A program made the translations under genes and the position numbers. This document shows, piece after piece, positions 58,227-64,000 of a stretch of DNA of 64,000 nt (position 1 is its first letter; every line of letters starts with the position of its first letter). The notes beneath the pieces are model-generated. The model was not told the DNA's origin. It worked only from the letters and a program-made list of their open reading frames with translations, and did not search any database. The DNA is from Sphagnum magellanicum (Eukaryota > Streptophyta > Sphagnopsida > Sphagnales > Sphagnaceae). The DNA lies in NCBI GenBank assembly GCA_021904315.1, contig CM038917.1, positions 13,190,041 to 13,254,040 on the forward strand. Direction: 5' to 3'.

Positions 58227-61200
58227 CTAGAGCTTAGCTGTAGCTGGAAAAGACGGTGGCCTCAGCAATTGCTGCAAAGTACGAGCTGCCAATCGCCGTG
58301 TCACACTCTCTGCAACTCGGCCACCCATAGCGCGAGCTTGAGGTTGCAACAAAACCTAATCCCCCCAAATATAACAGTGACACATAAGTTAGGATAATGC
58401 CATTTCAGACTGGGAAAGAAAATCCTCTCACCAATGGGTGCCAATTTTCAGCAACATACTGATGAATCTGCAGCTTGCTACATTCAGATATCCACCCTGA
58501 TGAAAGCCCAAGGCCACATCTCATGAGGTCAACTTTAAGAGCATAATGATACTGCCCAGTCACAATTTCCAGGTATACCGGATTGAGATGTAGGAAAAGC
58601 TCCTGACAACATGTTTGCAGTTCCTGCATTTCATTACATTGTGGTTGCACTAACATGCAGAAGCTCCTCCAAGCTGCAATTGACCTTTCAACTTCCTTGA
58701 TTTATTCATCACCAAATGGATCAGGTTTGAGTAGACCATGTGTACCCATCAAGATCATATAGGAGATCACAGCACATTGTTGGAACATCAGCAGTTCACA
58801 AGCACTTTTGCCAATGGGTAGTTAAAGACATGCACAGGTGTAGGCACAGCTGTTATTTGTCTCTTTGAAAACAGCTGATTTTCAGCTGTTCTAGAATGAG
58901 GGAACTTGAACTATGCTTGTGATAGTCCATGTTCCTACAGCATTGCTGAGGCTGATGTATTTTCCAATCTGAGGTTTGATAGGTCTTTGCCTATCCTAGC
59001 ACTGTCATTTCATTGGTCACATAACTGGACTACCCTGTATACAATGTCAGAGTATCCTACCTGTACAAGAGGCTGAAGCATTGCAGGGTCAAAGCCCCTG
59101 GAACTCTGCAGCAGTCCCCACACCCGAAGCACTTGCTCACGAAGCATTAGCATCGCAGCTTGATCCTTGGTGCTGGCATTAACTGGTGGAAGCAATGCCC
59201 GCACAGCAGGTGGAATTGAGCTGATACCTTGAATGGCAGTGCCGACAATCATAGCCTCTGTGACTCGAACTACCTCTCTTTCCACCAGTTGTTGCAGTTC
59301 ATCTGCCTCAGGTGCCAGGAGGAGCTGCAGCACAGGTTGCATCACATCCTTGGCCTGGTAATCAGCATCTTTCCGTCCCTGTTTTAGCAGATTTTCAAGC
59401 CGGTTCCACCTGAAAGTTGGAAATTAACTAGATGAGTACCATGAAGTAGCAACATCACTTCCTGATGCATGGAATGAGACAAAATGTCCTACTGTGGTTA
59501 GAGTGAGGGTTTCGATCTCTCTAATGTATGTGGTTTTCTTCAGTTCTGTTGTACTGTTTAGTGTGATTCCAGTGTGCAGGATTGTCTGGATGGATAGCTG
59601 ACTAACCTGAAGCTGCCATCCTTGAAAAGAAGTTCGATCAATGCATTGCGCAAGTATGGGTTAGGGTCAGTCAGTAGCCGTTTGGCAAAGTAGGGATAAG
59701 AAGCCGCCAACACCTTGAAATTTGGGTCGGTGTACAGAGCGAGGCCCTCCAGTACAGTTAGTGATCTGAGGATGAGGGCATAGTATGGAGGCACTGGTGC
59801 ACAAAACAAAGTCATTTGTTCTTCCCAGAATCAGGTTTTTTGAAGTCTGACCAGTCATCATTACAGAACCACATAATGCACCGATGACATTTTCAAGAAA
59901 GAATAATTGCAACCCCAGCTGCAAATTGACTTATCAGGGGAAAAAGAAAAAGAAGAATGAATTAAAGAGTTGAAAAGAATCACATTTATGATCCTCTCAA
60001 CTGTCACATATCGCCAGGAAAACGTACCATTGAACGGAAACTGATAAAGCACAGATCCCAAGCCATCAACAATTCTCTTGAAGTTGAGTTCACTGACACT
60101 GGCTGTGAGCACATCATCAAAGAAAGATTGAAGGGCAGGAACAATGGGTGAAACATCCACATCTGGTGATAGAAAATCCAGTGCATAGTAATCCCTGGCC
60201 ATGGCATCATAATCACGGTTCACCAGATGCACCACATGCCCAATAATGGCAAATCTGGCACTCTCTGGTGTTTCACTCATCATGCCAAAGTCAAGAAAAG
60301 CAAGACGACCATCAGGAGTGGCAAGAAGGTTTCCAGGATGAGGGTCTGCATGGAAGAAACCATGCTCCAGCAACTGCCGGAGACTGCACTGAATGCCTGT
60401 GTCCACAAGCTGCAAAATGTTTAAGCCCTGTTCCTCAATTATCTGTTGTTCACTCAGCTTCACACCTTCCACCCATTCCATGGTCAAAACCTTTGTACTT
60501 GTATAATCCCAGTACATGCCTGGTACCAACACATCTCTTCGATCACCATAAAGTGCCTTGAACCTTTTTGCATTCCTTGCTTCCTGTTCCCACAAGCTTA
60601 CATCTTGTCAAACAAAACTATATCCTTGCTAGGTAACAAAGTTGGCCCAACCTATGATGTTCTTCAACACCACTGGAACTAGCTTAAGAACTGAAATGAG
60701 CAATAAAGGGAACAATTCCATAGAGCAAATAAATAATGGACATCCATGTTTTAGTATGTCCAAAAGTCTCCATTCCTCACCACCAGGATGCAACTACACC
60801 TTAATGCAACAAAACCTGAAATCTATGTAGCTGAATGTCTTGTAGAAGAGTGATTACTTCAAGATGAAAACACCGACTTTTTGGATTGCCAACAGTATTG
60901 GATACCTCACACAGAAGTCAAAACCCACCTGCACATAGTTGAGCTCCTGGTAAACCCGGCTTGCAAACTCATCCAACAGACCAACCACACTACTGGTGAT
61001 AATATCAACATAAGAGTCCACAAATGAAGCCAGAATTCGCACTAAGTAGAAGTCAAGCCCCACTGCTTCTTCAATTCCTGGTCTTTGAACCTTCACTGCA
61101 ACTTCTTGTCCAGTGCTGCGCAAGCGAGCTTTATAGACCTGCCCCAAGCTTGCTGCTGCAATGGGTGCTGCAGTTATTTCAGAATATACTGACTCCAATG

Positions 61201-63121
61201 GCATGCCTAATTCTTTTTCAATACATTCAAAAGCCTCCATATCTGGGAAAGTTGGCAAAGCATCCTGCATCAATCACATACAGAAAATTTGAAACAAGGT
61301 TCCCAGCAATATAAAAGAATGTTCTTTTTGGAGATCAAACTTCTGAACTATTGCTCATCCACATTATAAACTCACTTCCACAAAAAAGATGGTGAAAAGA
61401 ACCAGAAAGCTATCAATGCAAAACCCTCAATTTGTGCTGTTGAAGGTCTCCAAGAAAGAGTGATAAGACAAGTGGGAATGCATTGAAGTGGAGAGAAAAC
61501 ACATTGGCACTAGGGCTTGTTAGATTATAGATTATTTACCTTGGCTAAGGTGGGGAGAGACCCACCTGCAGTTCGGCAAGCTGTTCGAGATACTCAGGTG
61601 GGCATAAATCTGGCCGTGTAGACAAGCCTTGGCCAACTTTGACAAATGTAGGACCAAGCTTTGTGAGCCTCACCCGCAAATCTGCTGCTCGCTTCTGCAT
61701 ATTCTTCTGGATCTGCCCTTGCTGCCGATCAAGCAGCAAGCTGAATGCAAACGATCCCAATGTTGACGCTATTTGCCATGTTCGACTCACCACCTATGAC
61801 CAGGCCAGTAACCTTAGCAACTATCCACCACAACCTTCATCCTCTCTTCATTATTCCTGAATACAAGACACCAAGAATCATTCTCAGGGTGGTTGGCCTT
61901 GTGATGACTACTCGAAAAGAAAATCCACATGTACAATTGTATTATTAAGCTCCTGAATTGGTTTGCAGCAGTTTCTAGAGAAATCCTCCATAGATTAGTG
62001 CAACGAAGGCACTCGACAGAATAGTGAAGACATGGTGGTGTTTATAATCCACACAAATGACTTCAACATTTAACTGTCAAAAAACACTTGATGACCTATT
62101 GCAACTGTGCCCTGGGGCAAACCTAGTTACTGAGGTCATTAACATGCCAAGAAAACCCAAAGAATGGAAATATTCTCTCCATTCATTCACAGTGATCAAA
62201 GTCTTCTCACAGTAAGCATCCAGGATCACAGGAACCTAAGCAAATGGGGTAGAAATTAAGGACTACAACATGTGGCCATACATGCTTACTTCAAATCTCA
62301 CAAACTCTTTTGTGGTTCTGTCCTAGAATCAGTCTTTACTACTTTAGTTCCCTTTGTAGAAACCCAAGGTTACACTCTCAGGAAACGACCTTGCAATGAA
62401 CACCAGCTCATGCTATTCCGAGCTTTGGAAACTAATAATGACACAAGTAAAATTTCTGTGTGGGGTGGTAAGGTCACATATTCTTAAGCTCGTATTCACA
62501 GTAATCACCTTCATCAGTTTTTTCTAGCAGAAATAAGATGTAGAAGTTCCAATCCACATGCATTTGGGGGATTATAAGAATACAGAATTAGCATGGTACC
62601 TTGAGAGGTTGCCGTCCATAACGCTGAGATAGAACTTCTGCATTATACTCCGTCGCTTGCGTGGCCCTCAGGCCTGCCCGTCTCTCAGCATCCCTCTCAT
62701 TCATCTCCGCAATTCGAAGAAGAGCTGTAGGTGCTTGCCGAGTGACCTCTTTAGGGTCCCTGGTGTTCGCTCCGCTAGTGGCTGAGGAATCCCCCGCAGC
62801 TGCGTCGTTTGGTAGCACCTCCACCAAAACGGCTGTTACAACACCCGCTCGTCGTGGCTGACTCATGTTCTCGTACACACGTTCTTGAAAGAATAACTTC
62901 TTCGTCTTATTCAGCGAAGAAGAAGCTGGCGGCAGCGCTTTCTCGATTCCACCGTGCCGCCATCCAACTGTAGTTGCCGAACGAATCCTTCTGGGCAAAG
63001 CGCGAACATCTTCAAAACGGCTCGAAGAAGAAGGAGAAGAGAAGAAGATCAAACGCGAAGTCGTGGTCGACGACGAAACGCCCATGGCTAGAGCCAGAGA
63101 ACAAGAAGAAGGCAGAGCCAT
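58227..63121 (-). CDS. Plastid-type ABC1/UbiB atypical kinase (ABC1K family)
   Basis: Atypical kinase/ATPase of the family that regulates prenylquinone and lipid metabolism; plant plastid members sit largely in plastoglobules. Seven exons, minus strand: 63121-62600, 61793-61566, 61264-60929, 60583-60028, 59793-59607, 59409-59061, 58355-58227. All introns are GT-AG and phases agree, giving 768 aa. The first ~60 residues are Ser/Arg-rich and acid-poor, like a chloroplast transit peptide. Kinase signatures: KVGQ (226-229), the AAAS alanine-rich loop (286-289) replacing a Gly-rich loop, VAVKVQ (Lys308), QELNYVQEARN, catalytic loop HADPHPGN (440-447) and DFG (460-462). All key residues are intact. 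A C-terminal helical extension of ~250 residues is typical of plant ABC1Ks. It is closest by eye to the ABC1K3/ABC1K6-like plastid group, but subgroup is uncertain. An in-frame ATG at 63205 exists; 63121 was chosen because it opens the transit-like sequence. Confidence 0.9.
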
Positions 63122-64000
63122 AACTGAAGAAGCAGCTCTACAGGAGGTCGATTCAACATATATTGTCACAACCCAATTTCTCTCTCCATGGCCACTTGAA
63201 TGCACCCGGAATCGAAAACAAAAAGCCCCATCACACTAAATACTAACTACAACCCTGCTAATGCAATTCTCTACAACAACATAATGCAGCTAACTATTTT
63301 GGATTTCTAATTCTCTGCTTCCAAACTCTGTTTTGATCAATGTTCGTCAAGCTTTTAAGTCCCGGTACAGTCGTTGTAGGTCCAAGTACATCAAAAGACT
63401 GCCGATGCTACTATGGACCATCATCAACGATCTACTAACTTTCTCGGTTTCAGAGAGCAACAGCATAGACACAAAAAAACAAAATGAAAGGATATGACAT
63501 GACCGTGCAACAACCGGTGCAACAACAACTTCGAAGAATAATAAGACAGCAGCAGCAGCAGCAATTGGTTCATGGATTCGGGATTAGGGGTTTACACGTT
63601 TACACGCAAGTCTTGCGTGGCCCCTTGGTGTCTCTCTAGTTTTACCGGGCAGTTAGCCAACGGATAATGATAAGCTTTCTTTTTTTCTAGCGCCCACCAT
63701 AATCTAGTTCTCCAAAAGAAACCCATCTCACAGGATTCTCTCTACACGTTACCTACATGATGATCCAACAAGCCCCGACTGAGAAGCTACAACTCTCAAC
63801 CACGTAAATGGGGGTGAGTTCTGGCCGGTCCTCGAGAGATTGGCCTACCCAATGCAGCAGCACATACTACGACTTTTTTCAGCCCACTAGATGGATTCTG
63901 CCCGGGAGTTGAGATCTGCAATTTTTGTGGGGCCAGGCTACTGCGCTACTGCCCGTGAGAGAGGAGAGAGCGCTAGCATTACAGGAACCACTTCTGTTCA
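63122..64000 (-). promoter_or_regulatory. Upstream region of the ABC1K gene
   Basis: Higher GC than the transposon tracts. It contains a (CAG)n tract (AGACAGCAGCAGCAGCAGCA, near 63547-63566) and a GAGA-rich stretch at 63958-63970. No TATA box could be placed with confidence, and no coding frame was recognised. It probably holds the 5' UTR and promoter, and possibly the start of another gene beyond the window. Confidence 0.35.

Noticed and set aside
63122..63205. In-frame upstream ATG of the ABC1K gene at 63205
   Set aside because: It would add 28 residues that hide the transit-peptide-like start. The ATG at 63121 opens a Ser/Ala-rich sequence. Transcript 5' ends could reverse this choice.
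1..64000. CRISPR arrays, bacterial operons or phage genes
   Set aside because: The window shows spliced plant genes and eukaryotic transposons. The tandem repeats have no regular unique spacers.

Overview
This window looks like nuclear DNA of a land plant, most likely a seed-free lineage (fern, lycophyte or bryophyte). Two intron-rich genes with GT-AG introns sit in about 16 kb at the right end, and roughly 48 kb of AT-rich, transposon-derived DNA fills the rest. The placement rests mainly on one gene: a complete betaine-lipid synthase (BTA1), an enzyme of DGTS synthesis that algae and seed-free plants have and seed plants generally lack. The second gene encodes a plastid-type ABC1/UbiB atypical kinase.

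Layout. 1-8.3 kb: no convincing gene; short tandem duplications, microsatellites, a strong hairpin at 5.34-5.39 kb and transposon relics. 8.29-10.23 kb: a CACTA-ended non-autonomous DNA element with a 3-bp target duplication and an AT-rich minisatellite core. 10.3-19 kb: a decayed Ty3/gypsy retrotransposon on the + strand. In order it carries gag with a zinc-knuckle relic, protease, a DNA cytosine-5-methyltransferase-like domain, reverse transcriptase, RNase H, integrase and a C-terminal PHD finger. 20-26.2 kb: nested relatives of the CACTA-ended element with a long ATAACC-rich minisatellite, including a 35-bp array. 26.2-33 kb: AT-rich DNA without recognised genes. 33.0-33.7 kb: a long-inverted-repeat element. 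33.9-39.2 kb: a broken LINE on the - strand, split by about 2.6 kb of foreign sequence that holds a 63-bp minisatellite, a CpG-rich unidentified coding remnant and a ~195-bp duplication. 39.5-39.85 kb: a 52-bp satellite. 39.85-47.4 kb: AT-rich DNA. 47.45-48.25 kb: an imperfect ~410-bp tandem duplication just upstream of BTA1. 48.6-55.1 kb: BTA1 (+, 18 coding exons, 675 aa). 55.7-56.0 kb: a MITE. 58.2-63.1 kb: the ABC1K gene (-, 7 coding exons, 768 aa), convergent with BTA1.

Both gene models were assembled by hand from reading frame, splice sites and phase. Every intron is GT-AG and every junction keeps phase. BTA1 would act on ER lipids and the ABC1K protein in plastids; nothing in the sequence ties the two beyond adjacency. 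The most unusual content is the gypsy element, which joins a DNMT3/DRM-like methyltransferase domain (between protease and RT) and a PHD finger (after integrase) in one polyprotein. This copy is dead, with many stops and at least two frameshifts in the methyltransferase part.
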